DNA of 64,000 nt from CAJBVG01 sp943372995 (GTDB lineage: Bacteria; Bacteroidota; Bacteroidia; Sphingobacteriales; Sphingobacteriaceae), in NCBI GenBank assembly GCA_943372995.1, contig CALSAQ010000004.1:225985-289984 (forward strand), read 5' to 3'. How positions within the stretch are numbered: position 1 is the first letter of the stretch; the number at the start of each line of letters is the position of its first letter. The translations under genes were made by a program, and so were the position numbers. The notes beneath the pieces were generated by a model that saw only the letters and a program-made list of their open reading frames with translations, was not told where the DNA came from and did no database searches. This document shows positions 45,354-52,854 of the stretch, in pieces.

Positions 45354-46670
45354 ATGAAAGTAGCCGTTGTTGGTACAGGGTATGTAGGCTTAGTAACAGG
45401 GACCTGTTTGGCAGAAGTGGGAATGAATGTGACCTGTATAGATATAGACCATAAAAAAATTGAAGGACTTAAAAATGGTATAATGCCAATTTATGAGCCA
45501 GGATTAGAGGAAATGGTGGTAAAGAACTTCCATAAAGGGAAGTTGAGTTTTTCTACAAATTTGGCAGAAGCAATAAAAGGCTGTGATGTTGCTTTTATTG
45601 CTGTTGGGACCCCTCCAGGAGAAGATGGTAGTGCAGATTTAAAATATGTACTTGGAGTTGCATCAGAAATAGGAAAAAATATAGATGAGTATATCGTTGT
45701 GGTAACTAAGAGCACTGTACCAGTAGGAACAGCTAATAAAGTTAAGCAGGCAGTTGCAGCACAACTCGATTTGAGAAACGCATCTATAGAGTTTGATGTG
45801 GCATCTAATCCAGAGTTTTTGAAGGAAGGTGCTGCTATAGATGATTTTTTAAGACCAGATAGAATTGTCATCGGTGTTGAATCACAGAAAGCAGAAGAGA
45901 TCCTTAAAAAATTGTATAAGCCCTTTTTGTTAAATGGGCATCCAATTATCAGTATGGATATTCCATCAGCTGAAATGACTAAGTATGCAGCAAATGCAAT
46001 GTTAGCTACAAAAATTAGTTTTATGAATGATGTAGCAAATTTATGCGAAATCATGGGGGCTGATGTAAATATGGTGAGAAGAGGTATTGGTTCCGATCCA
46101 AGAATTGGGAATAAATTCATTTACCCAGGCATAGGTTATGGGGGCTCATGTTTCCCAAAAGATGTGAAGGCATTGATTAAAACAGCTGCAGAAAATGGAT
46201 ATGATATGCAGGTGTTACAAGCAGTGGAATCAGTTAACGATAATCAAAAATCAGTTTTATTTAATAAAATAATGAAACACTTTAATGGTAACATTAAAGG
46301 AAAAAGATTTGCAGTATGGGGTTTATCGTTCAAACCTAAAACTGATGATATGAGAGAGGCACCATCGATTGTAATTATTGAAAAGTTATTAGCAGAAGGC
46401 GCATCAGTTTATGCACACGACCCAGTGGCAATGGATGAAGCGAAACATTCTCTTCAAAATAGAATTACTTACTGTGAAAAACAAGAAGAAGCTTTGGAAG
46501 GATCGGATGCACTATTAATTGTAACCGAATGGTCGGAATTCCGTTCTCCTGATTTTGAAGAAATAAAAGCAAAATTGAAAACTCCTGTAATTTTTGATGG
46601 TCGTAATATCTACGAAGCAGAAGAATTGCGCGCTATGGGATTTCATTATTATGGTATAGGTATTAAATAA
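45354..46670 (+). CDS. ugd: UDP-glucose 6-dehydrogenase
   Basis: Oxidises UDP-glucose twice with NAD to UDP-glucuronate. The N-terminal Rossmann motif is VVGTGYVGLVTGTCLAEVG and the catalytic cysteine is Cys266 in GYGGSCFPKDVKAL. The C-terminal UDP-binding domain has GLSFKPKTDDMREAPS. 438 residues, complete. It is the first gene of a four- or five-gene nucleotide-sugar cluster. The next gene, UDP-glucuronate decarboxylase, uses its product directly. Confidence 0.96.
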   Translation: MKVAVVGTGYVGLVTGTCLAEVGMNVTCIDIDHKKIEGLKNGIMPIYEPGLEEMVVKNFHKGKLSFSTNLAEAIKGCDVAFIAVGTPPGEDGSADLKYVLGVASEIGKNIDEYIVVVTKSTVPVGTANKVKQAVAAQLDLRNASIEFDVASNPEFLKEGAAIDDFLRPDRIVIGVESQKAEEILKKLYKPFLLNGHPIISMDIPSAEMTKYAANAMLATKISFMNDVANLCEIMGADVNMVRRGIGSDPRIGNKFIYPGIGYGGSCFPKDVKALIKTAAENGYDMQVLQAVESVNDNQKSVLFNKIMKHFNGNIKGKRFAVWGLSFKPKTDDMREAPSIVIIEKLLAEGASVYAHDPVAMDEAKHSLQNRITYCEKQEEALEGSDALLIVTEWSEFRSPDFEEIKAKLKTPVIFDGRNIYEAEELRAMGFHYYGIGIK

Positions 46671-46675
46671 ACAAT

Positions 46676-47653
46676 ATGTCGAAAAGAGTATTAATAACAG
46701 GAGCTGCAGGATTCTTAGGCTCTCACTTATGTGATAGATTTATTAAAGAGGGATACCAAGTGGTAGGGATGGATAATCTCATTACTGGCTCTTTAACAAA
46801 TATTGAACATCTATTCAAATTAAAAGAATTTGAATTCTATCATCATGATGTGTCTAAATTTGTACATGTACCTGGTCATATTGATTATATCTTACATTTT
46901 GCTTCTCCAGCAAGTCCTATCGACTATTTGAAAATTCCTATTCAAACACTAAAAGTAGGTTCACTAGGAACACATAATTTATTAGGCTTAGCTAAAGCTA
47001 AAAAAGCTAGAATGCTTATCGCTTCTACTTCTGAAGTATATGGAGATCCTACAGTTCATCCTCAAACAGAAGATTATTGGGGAAATGTAAATCCCGTTGG
47101 ACCTCGCGGTGTTTATGATGAAGCTAAGCGCTTTCAAGAGGCTATTACTATGGCTTATCATACTTTTCATGGACTAGAAACCAGAATAGTTAGGATATTT
47201 AATACTTATGGTCCTCGAATGCGATTAAATGATGGTAGAGTATTGCCAACATTTATCGGACAGGCATTAAGAGGCGAAGACTTAACAGCTTTTGGTGATG
47301 GAACTCAAACTCGTTCGTTCTGTTATGTTGATGATTTAGTTGAAGGAATCTACAGGTTGTTACTTAGCGATTATGCTCAACCAGTAAATATTGGTAATCC
47401 TGATGAAATTACTATACGCGAGTTTGCAGAAGAAATTATTAAGCTAACAGGTACAAAACAAAAAATAATTTTTGAACCTCTACCTCAAGATGATCCTAAA
47501 CAACGTCAACCTGATATCTCAAAAGCGAAAGAACTGTTAGGTTGGGAACCTAAAGTATCTAGAGCGGAGGGATTGAAAATTACTTATGAATATTTTAAGT
47601 CTTTATCGGATAAAGACATTAAACCCAAAGAGTTTAACGAGTATAATAAATAG
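46676..47653 (+). CDS. UDP-glucuronate decarboxylase (UDP-xylose synthase)
   Basis: An extended SDR of 325 residues. The NAD loop is ITGAAGFLGSHLCDRFIKEG, the catalytic Tyr-Lys is in VYDEAKRFQEA, and the diagnostic segments are HFASPASPIDYLKIP and VRIFNTYGPRMRLNDGRV. These are characteristic of UXS, which converts UDP-glucuronate to UDP-xylose through a 4-keto intermediate. It starts 5 bp after ugd, which makes its substrate. The product would feed xylose-containing polysaccharide or glycan. Confidence 0.93.
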   Translation: MSKRVLITGAAGFLGSHLCDRFIKEGYQVVGMDNLITGSLTNIEHLFKLKEFEFYHHDVSKFVHVPGHIDYILHFASPASPIDYLKIPIQTLKVGSLGTHNLLGLAKAKKARMLIASTSEVYGDPTVHPQTEDYWGNVNPVGPRGVYDEAKRFQEAITMAYHTFHGLETRIVRIFNTYGPRMRLNDGRVLPTFIGQALRGEDLTAFGDGTQTRSFCYVDDLVEGIYRLLLSDYAQPVNIGNPDEITIREFAEEIIKLTGTKQKIIFEPLPQDDPKQRQPDISKAKELLGWEPKVSRAEGLKITYEYFKSLSDKDIKPKEFNEYNK

Positions 47654-47658
47654 TTGTT

Positions 47659-48681
47659 TTGAAAAAGAAAATTCTAGTTACAGGAGGAACGGGATATATA
47701 GGATCTCATACTGTTGTTGAACTTCAGCAATTAGGATATGATGTTTTTATTATTGATAATTTAAGTAATTCTAAGATTGAGATCTTAAATCAAATAGAAC
47801 AAATTACAGGGATTAGACCTCATTTTGAAAAGATTGAAATGTGCGACGAAAATGCCATGATGGAATATTTTTCAAGGCATAATCAAATTGAAGCAGTAAT
47901 TCACTTTGCTGCTTTTCTACAAGTTGACGAATCTGTTAAACTACCTCTGAAATATTATAGAAATAATTTACAATCTACTCTTAACCTATTAGATTGTATG
48001 AAACAATATAATATTAGCAATCTTGTATTTTCGTCGTCATGCACTGTTTACGGGAATCCCGACATATTACCAGTTGACGAAAAAGCACCAGTAAAAAAAG
48101 CAATGTCGCCTTATGGTAACACCAAACAAATGTGCGAAGAAATAATCGAAAATGTTTGTAATACCAATTGGTTAAAGGCTGTTACACTTAGATACTTTAA
48201 TCCAATAGGGGCTCACGATTCTTCATTAATCGGAGAAGTACAACATGGAGTTCCTCATCATCTTATCCCTTATATTACTGAAACAGCATCTGGTAAAAGA
48301 CAAAAATTAAATGTTTTTGGCGGCGACTACAATACACATGATGGAACTTGCGTTCGAGATTATATACATGTAGTTGATATTGCAAAAGCTCATATTTCAG
48401 CAATAGAATTATTATTAAAAAGTAAGAATACATCAGCCTATGAAGTTTTTAACATAGGAACCGGTGTTGGATACTCGGTGTTGGATATTATCAATGCTTT
48501 TGAAAAGGCTACAGGAATTAAAATTAATTTTGAGATAGTAGATAGAAGACCTGGAGATGTAGAAGCAGTTTATGCAAACACATCTTTAGCAAATGAAAAA
48601 CTTTCATGGAAAGCCGAACGAGATATAGAAAATATGATGAAGACAGCTTGGAATTGGGAGTTAGCTCAACAACATAACTAA
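47659..48681 (+). CDS. galE: UDP-glucose 4-epimerase
   Basis: Interconverts UDP-glucose and UDP-galactose. NAD loop VTGGTGYIGSHTVVELQQLG, catalytic Tyr-Lys in SPYGNTKQMCEEI, and DGTCVRDYIHVVDIA and NIGTGVGYSVLDII as usual. 340 residues. The start is TTG 47659 (KKKILVTGG follows); an in-frame stop lies at 47647-47649, and the next Met would remove the NAD loop. It is 5 bp after the decarboxylase gene and 4 bp before rfbB. Confidence 0.94.
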   Translation: MKKKILVTGGTGYIGSHTVVELQQLGYDVFIIDNLSNSKIEILNQIEQITGIRPHFEKIEMCDENAMMEYFSRHNQIEAVIHFAAFLQVDESVKLPLKYYRNNLQSTLNLLDCMKQYNISNLVFSSSCTVYGNPDILPVDEKAPVKKAMSPYGNTKQMCEEIIENVCNTNWLKAVTLRYFNPIGAHDSSLIGEVQHGVPHHLIPYITETASGKRQKLNVFGGDYNTHDGTCVRDYIHVVDIAKAHISAIELLLKSKNTSAYEVFNIGTGVGYSVLDIINAFEKATGIKINFEIVDRRPGDVEAVYANTSLANEKLSWKAERDIENMMKTAWNWELAQQHN

Positions 48682-48685
48682 AAAG

Positions 48686-49729
48686 ATGAAAATATTAATT
48701 ACTGGTGGCGCTGGGTTTATTGGCTCACATGTAGTGCGTTTATTTGTGAAAAAATATCCGCAATATCAGATTTATAATTTAGATAAGCTTACTTACGCAG
48801 GTAATCTTGCGAATTTACAGGATATAGAAAACCAACCGAATTATCATTTTGTAAAAGCTGATATTGTTGATGCTGCTTTTATGAATGAATTCTTTTTGAA
48901 AGAATCTTTCGATGCAGTAATCCATTTAGCAGCCGAATCACATGTAGATCGTTCGATAAGTAATCCTACCGAATTTGTAATGACCAATGTATTGGGAACG
49001 GTTAATTTATTAAATGCAGCAAAGCAATCGTGGAAAGGTGAATACGATAAACGTAGATTTTATCATGTCTCTACCGATGAAGTGTACGGTACATTAGGAG
49101 AAACAGGAATGTTTACCGAAACTACTGCTTATGATCCGCACAGTCCTTATTCGGCATCAAAAGCAAGTTCAGATCATTTTGTTAGAGCTTACTACGATAC
49201 ATATAAAATGAATTGTGTGATTTCTAATTGCTCAAACAATTATGGTTCACATCATTTTCCAGAGAAATTAATTCCTTTAGCGATTAATAACATTAAAAAT
49301 AATTTGCCGATACCAATTTATGGTAAAGGAGAAAACGTTCGAGACTGGCTATGGGTAGAAGACCATGCTAGAGCAATTGATGTAATTTTTCATCAGGCTA
49401 AAGCAGGTAGCACCTATAATATAGGAGGTCATAATGAATGGAAGAACATAGACCTTATTCAACTACTATGTAAAATAATGGATAAGAAACTAGGAAGAGC
49501 AGAGGGAGAGAGTGCAAAGTTGATTACCTACGTAACTGATAGAGCTGGCCATGATTTACGCTATGCAATAGATTCGTCGAAACTACAACAAGAACTCGGT
49601 TGGACACCAAGCCTACAATTTGAAGAAGGCTTAGAGAAAACAGTGGACTGGTATTTAGCGAATGAAGTTTGGTTAAATAATGTAACTTCCGGTGCATATA
49701 AAGACTATTATAATAAACAGTATAAATAA
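48686..49729 (+). CDS. rfbB: dTDP-glucose 4,6-dehydratase
   Basis: Converts dTDP-glucose to dTDP-4-keto-6-deoxyglucose, the entry to rhamnose and other deoxysugars. NAD loop ITGGAGFIGSHVVRLF, HLAAESHVDRSI, STDEVYGTLGE and the Tyr-Lys in SPYSASKASSDHFVRAY are all typical. 347 residues, complete. The partners rfbA, rfbC and rfbD are not in the window. A long imperfect hairpin separates it from the phosphatase gene. Confidence 0.95.
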   Translation: MKILITGGAGFIGSHVVRLFVKKYPQYQIYNLDKLTYAGNLANLQDIENQPNYHFVKADIVDAAFMNEFFLKESFDAVIHLAAESHVDRSISNPTEFVMTNVLGTVNLLNAAKQSWKGEYDKRRFYHVSTDEVYGTLGETGMFTETTAYDPHSPYSASKASSDHFVRAYYDTYKMNCVISNCSNNYGSHHFPEKLIPLAINNIKNNLPIPIYGKGENVRDWLWVEDHARAIDVIFHQAKAGSTYNIGGHNEWKNIDLIQLLCKIMDKKLGRAEGESAKLITYVTDRAGHDLRYAIDSSKLQQELGWTPSLQFEEGLEKTVDWYLANEVWLNNVTSGAYKDYYNKQYK

Positions 49730-49792
49730 TTGTGAGTTGTGAATTGTGAGTTGTAGTTTAACTCAAGATTCACAACTTATAACTCACAACTT
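49730..49792. repeat. Imperfect inverted repeat hairpin made of short words
   Basis: The left arm (49730-49758) is built from TTGTGAGTTGTGAA words. The right arm (49760-49792) holds their complement, with TTCACAACTTATAAC and TCACAACTT. Together they can fold into a stem of about 30 bp with mismatches. The element fills the whole gap from the rfbB stop to 4 bases before the ATG of the phosphatase gene. Confidence 0.75.
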
Positions 49793-49796
49793 CAAA

Positions 49797-50552
49797 ATGG
49801 GTTTTTTCGATTTTTTTAAGTCATCATCAAACGAACAAGTGAGTGTCGATTTCTCGAACTTAGGTGTCGATTTGCATTCGCATTTAATTCCTGGTATAGA
49901 CGATGGCTCGAAATCATTAGAAGAATCCATACAATTAATAAAGGAACTTAATAAATTAGGCTTCCAAAAAATAATCACCACTCCTCATATCATGAGTGAT
50001 TATTACAGAAATACACCTGAAATTATTTTAAAGGGAAGAGATGTAATACGTGAGGAGTTGAATAAACAGAATATCAATATTCCTTTTGAAGCAGCAGCTG
50101 AATATTATTACGATGAATATTTTTTAGATATTTTAAAAGCTAAAAAAGTAATCGCAATTCACGATGAGTTTCTATTATTCGAATTATCATATCTAACCAA
50201 ACCAACTGGTATCAGAGAACTTATATTCGAAATACAAATGAAAGGATATAAACCTCTATTAGCTCATCCAGAACGCTACCCTTTCCTAGGTATTGGAGAT
50301 TTTCTTGAATATAAAGATGCAGGTTGTTTATTTCAAATGAATGTACTTTCATTAACAGGGCACTATGGTAGTCATGCACAAGATTTGGCAGAAGTTTTAG
50401 TAGATAATCAATTGGTCGATTATGTCGCTACCGATTTACACCACATGCAACATATTCGCCTTATCAATAAGAACGCAAAACATAATGAAAAGCTCTTCGA
50501 TTTAATTAGCTTTCATGAACTGAAGAATAAAGGGTTGTTGAATTATTCGTAG
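49797..50552 (+). CDS. Tyrosine-protein phosphatase of the CpsB/YwqE PHP family
   Basis: A 251-residue metal-dependent PHP-fold phosphatase. Metal-binding segments: VDLHSHLIPGIDDG, KIITTPHIM, AAEYYYDEYF, LLAHPERYPFLG and VATDLHHMQH. Family members dephosphorylate the tyrosine kinases that control capsule and exopolysaccharide export, which fits the nucleotide-sugar genes before it. The frame opens at GTG 49746 inside the repeat, but ATG 49797 (GFFDFFKSS follows) is the credible start. The 3' end overlaps the convergent permease gene by 10 bases. Confidence 0.88.
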   Translation: MGFFDFFKSSSNEQVSVDFSNLGVDLHSHLIPGIDDGSKSLEESIQLIKELNKLGFQKIITTPHIMSDYYRNTPEIILKGRDVIREELNKQNINIPFEAAAEYYYDEYFLDILKAKKVIAIHDEFLLFELSYLTKPTGIRELIFEIQMKGYKPLLAHPERYPFLGIGDFLEYKDAGCLFQMNVLSLTGHYGSHAQDLAEVLVDNQLVDYVATDLHHMQHIRLINKNAKHNEKLFDLISFHELKNKGLLNYS

Positions 50553-51778
50553 CGTAGCGCTTCTACAGGATCTAATTTCGAAGCTTTTACTGCTGGATAT
50601 ATTCCTGATATAAGTCCAACAACAAAGCAGATACTGAATCCGCCAAACATCCAGAACCAAGGAATAATAAAACCTCCACCAATTACTAAACTGGTTAAAT
50701 TACCTATCAGAATTCCTAGAATTATTCCTCCTATTCCACCTAGCTGACAAATTACAATTGCTTCAATTAAGAATTGTCTTCTTATTACTTTTGAATTAGC
50801 ACCAATAGCTTTACGAATACCAATCTCTCTTGTTCTTTCCGTAACAGAAACCAGCATAATATTCATTAAACCAATAGATGCACCAATAAGGGTGATTAAG
50901 CCAATAGCCCATCCAGCAATAAGCAGTACATTTAAATTACTAATAAGTGAATTTGCTAAACTATCACTTTGGGTAATTTCGAAATTATCTTCTTGACGTG
51001 TATTTAATTTCCTAATGTTTCTAAATTTTGCTTTTGCTTCTGCAATAGCAGGGTCAAGTAAACGCCCATCATCTACAATAACACTAATGGTGTAGGAGAT
51101 ATTCCCTCCAGCCTTTAATTGTTCCCCCTTTAATAAAGGAATAATACAAATTTTGTCGCCACCAAATCCCATACTAGATCCCTTCTCTTCTAAACTCCCA
51201 ATGATTCTGAATTTTGTATTTCCAATCATGATGAACTCACCAATAGGACTTTTATTTTTGAAAAGCTTATCCTTAACTTCTTTCCCAATAATTGCTACCG
51301 CTGAACCATATTCTTCTTCACCTTGTGAGAACGCGCGACCTAGTGCTAATTTATATCCAGCTGTATTTAAGTATGGAGCAGTAGCTCCCATAATAGTAAT
51401 ATTAGGATTCGTTTTTTCTGAACCATATTTTACTGTGGATGCAAAAGAAGCTGCAAATGAAAGAGATATTTGTGATGGGAATTTATATCGCTCAACAAAA
51501 TCTTTAGCTTGTTGATAGCGGATAATTTCATGATTTTTTGGACGTGTACCTGAGTTGCCAATTCTTATCCCACCAGCACCTCTATTCCTAATAGTGAAGG
51601 AGTTGGCACCCATACTCGCAAAGTTATTTTTGATGGATGAATTCATTCCATCTATGGAGGTCATAATACCTACTAGAGCCATTATTCCTATTGCAATAAT
51701 TAATGCAGTAAGTACAGTTCTTAACCTGTTGGCTTTAATAGAACTAAATGCAAGCTTGATGTTCTCTTTGTACGTCAT
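50543..51778 (-). CDS. MacB/FtsX-type ABC transporter permease
   Basis: 411 residues. The N-terminal helix is LRTVLTALIIAIGIMALVGIMTSI. A periplasmic MacB-like domain (about 45-270) follows, then three C-terminal helices of the FtsX family (VLLIAGWAIGLITLIGASIGLMNIML; ERTREIGIRKAIGA; GGFSICFVVGLISGIYPAVKAS). The conserved ending KLDPVEALRYE is present. Type VII ABC permeases export peptides or lipoproteins or act mechanically. Their ATPase and membrane-fusion partners are usually adjacent, but neither is encoded here. Its start faces the gap containing a small hairpin. Confidence 0.9.
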   Translation of the reverse strand: MTYKENIKLAFSSIKANRLRTVLTALIIAIGIMALVGIMTSIDGMNSSIKNNFASMGANSFTIRNRGAGGIRIGNSGTRPKNHEIIRYQQAKDFVERYKFPSQISLSFAASFASTVKYGSEKTNPNITIMGATAPYLNTAGYKLALGRAFSQGEEEYGSAVAIIGKEVKDKLFKNKSPIGEFIMIGNTKFRIIGSLEEKGSSMGFGGDKICIIPLLKGEQLKAGGNISYTISVIVDDGRLLDPAIAEAKAKFRNIRKLNTRQEDNFEITQSDSLANSLISNLNVLLIAGWAIGLITLIGASIGLMNIMLVSVTERTREIGIRKAIGANSKVIRRQFLIEAIVICQLGGIGGIILGILIGNLTSLVIGGGFIIPWFWMFGGFSICFVVGLISGIYPAVKASKLDPVEALRYE

Positions 51779-51796
51779 GAAGTACTAAGATACGCA

Positions 51797-51821
51797 ATAC
51801 TAGAATTTATAAACAGTCTAG
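51797..51821. repeat. Small hairpin related to the one at 57.9 kb
   Basis: ATACTAGA at 51797 and AGTCTAG at 51815-51821 pair through CTAGA/TCTAG. The run with an AAACAGTCTAG right half closely matches the element at 57889-57914, with one gap and few mismatches. It lies in the 55-bp gap between the permease start and the A-type carrier stop. Confidence 0.55.
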
Positions 51822-51833
51822 CAAAAATATTAC

Positions 51834-52190
51834 TTAGGCGCTGAATGAGCTTCCGCAACCACAAGTACTAGTAGCGTTCGGATTACTAAAAGTAAAACCT
51901 CTGGCATTTAAGCCATCTTGGTAATCTACTTCTGTTCCTAATAAATATAGACCGTGCGACTTATTTACATAAATCTTAATGCCATCAATGAAAAATTCTT
52001 GGTCGTTATCTTGTTTTTTATCGAAACCCAATACATAGGTCATTCCCGAGCAACCCCCACCGTTTACTCCAACTCTTAATCCAAAATCAGCTTCCAATTC
52101 TTTCTCAGAAAGCAATTGTTTTACTGCTTTTACCGCATTTTCTGTTAGCGTAACTGGGGTAAATGTCGATTGTTTTACTTCCGATTCCAT
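51834..52190 (-). CDS. A-type iron-sulfur cluster carrier (HesB/IscA/SufA family)
   Basis: A 118-residue protein with the three conserved cysteines of A-type carriers: GGGCSGMTYVLG and the terminal CGCGSSF. The family inserts [2Fe-2S] or [4Fe-4S] clusters into target enzymes, and IspH in this window is a plausible client. The length and the ALNARGFTFSNP-like segment are typical. Which subgroup (IscA, SufA or ErpA) it belongs to cannot be set here; no suf or isc genes lie nearby. It has its own complete promoter at 52212-52242. Confidence 0.93.
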   Translation of the reverse strand: MESEVKQSTFTPVTLTENAVKAVKQLLSEKELEADFGLRVGVNGGGCSGMTYVLGFDKKQDNDQEFFIDGIKIYVNKSHGLYLLGTEVDYQDGLNARGFTFSNPNATSTCGCGSSFSA

Positions 52191-52211
52191 TCTTCAAACT
52201 TAATTGTATTA

Positions 52212-52242
52212 CAAAATTACTTTATTCTGAGTATAATACAAA
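52212..52242 (-). promoter_or_regulatory. Complete Bacteroidota promoter of the A-type carrier gene
   Basis: Read on the minus strand: TTTG (52242-52239), 19 bases, then TAATTTTG (52219-52212). Both elements and the spacing are exact matches to the TTTG-N19-TAnnTTTG consensus. The -7 ends 21 bases from the ATG. Confidence 0.8.
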
Positions 52243-52289
52243 GGAAATAGGCTTTTGTTTTAGTGTTATCATTCGAATTGAAAAAAGCT

Positions 52290-52297
52290 TACATTTG
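52290..52297 (+). promoter_or_regulatory. Probable -7 element for the 52317 gene
   Basis: TACATTTG fits TAnnTTTG and ends 19 bases before the ATG at 52317. The -33 region is only weakly matched (TTAT). It is divergent from the complete promoter at 52212-52242. Confidence 0.45.
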
Positions 52298-52316
52298 CTA
52301 TCATCTAATATTTATT

Positions 52317-52847
52317 ATGAACTGGCCACTTTTTTTAATGGAATTGCTAAAGCTGATTGTACCAGCTTTAATTGTGTTTTTAACCGCATATTTTGTGTTA
52401 AATTCTTATTTAGAGAACGATTATCAAAAACGTCTCTTAGAGATGAAATTAAATAATCAAAATTCTGTTACCCCTCTCAGGTTACAAGCCTATGAACGTT
52501 TAACACTGTTTGTAGAAAGAATAAGCTTGCAAAGTATTATTATGAGATCACATCAAACAGGAATGACCGCTAGAGACCTTCATACAGCGATGTTGCAAGA
52601 TATCAGAGCAGAATTTGATCATAATGTTTCTCAACAAATATTTGTTACACCTCAAACTTGGACCATGATCAAAGCTGTGAAAGAAGAAACAATTAACATC
52701 ATCAATTTCGCGGCAACAAACTTGCCTCCACAAGCAACAGGACTTGATTTAAGTAAAGCTATTTTTGAAAGCTTAGCAACTTCTGAGAGAAATCCTCACC
52801 AAGTTGCCCTATCAATGATTAGAACCGAAGTGCAACAATATTTTTAA
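52317..52847 (+). CDS. Uncharacterised single-pass membrane protein, 176 aa
   Basis: An N-terminal transmembrane helix (LLKLIVPALIVFLTAYFVLN, about 9-28) is followed by a helical, charged cytoplasmic part (LRLQAYERLTLFVERISLQS; TWTMIKAVKEETINIINFAA). No enzymatic motif is visible. The ATG at 52317 follows a -7-like element; the frame opening at 52263 would add residues that lie upstream of that promoter. It ends 7 bp before the CoA mutase gene, so the two are probably co-transcribed. The family is not named by me with confidence; similar proteins seem frequent in Bacteroidota. Confidence 0.7.
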   Translation: MNWPLFLMELLKLIVPALIVFLTAYFVLNSYLENDYQKRLLEMKLNNQNSVTPLRLQAYERLTLFVERISLQSIIMRSHQTGMTARDLHTAMLQDIRAEFDHNVSQQIFVTPQTWTMIKAVKEETINIINFAATNLPPQATGLDLSKAIFESLATSERNPHQVALSMIRTEVQQYF

Positions 52848-52854
52848 TGATACT

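Noticed and set aside
49746..49796. GTG start extending the tyrosine phosphatase
   Set aside because: The extra 17 codons are the short-word repeat, and ATG 49797 gives a normal protein.
52263..52316. Longer N-terminus for the 176-aa membrane protein
   Set aside because: It would begin upstream of the -7 element at 52290 and adds no recognisable sequence.
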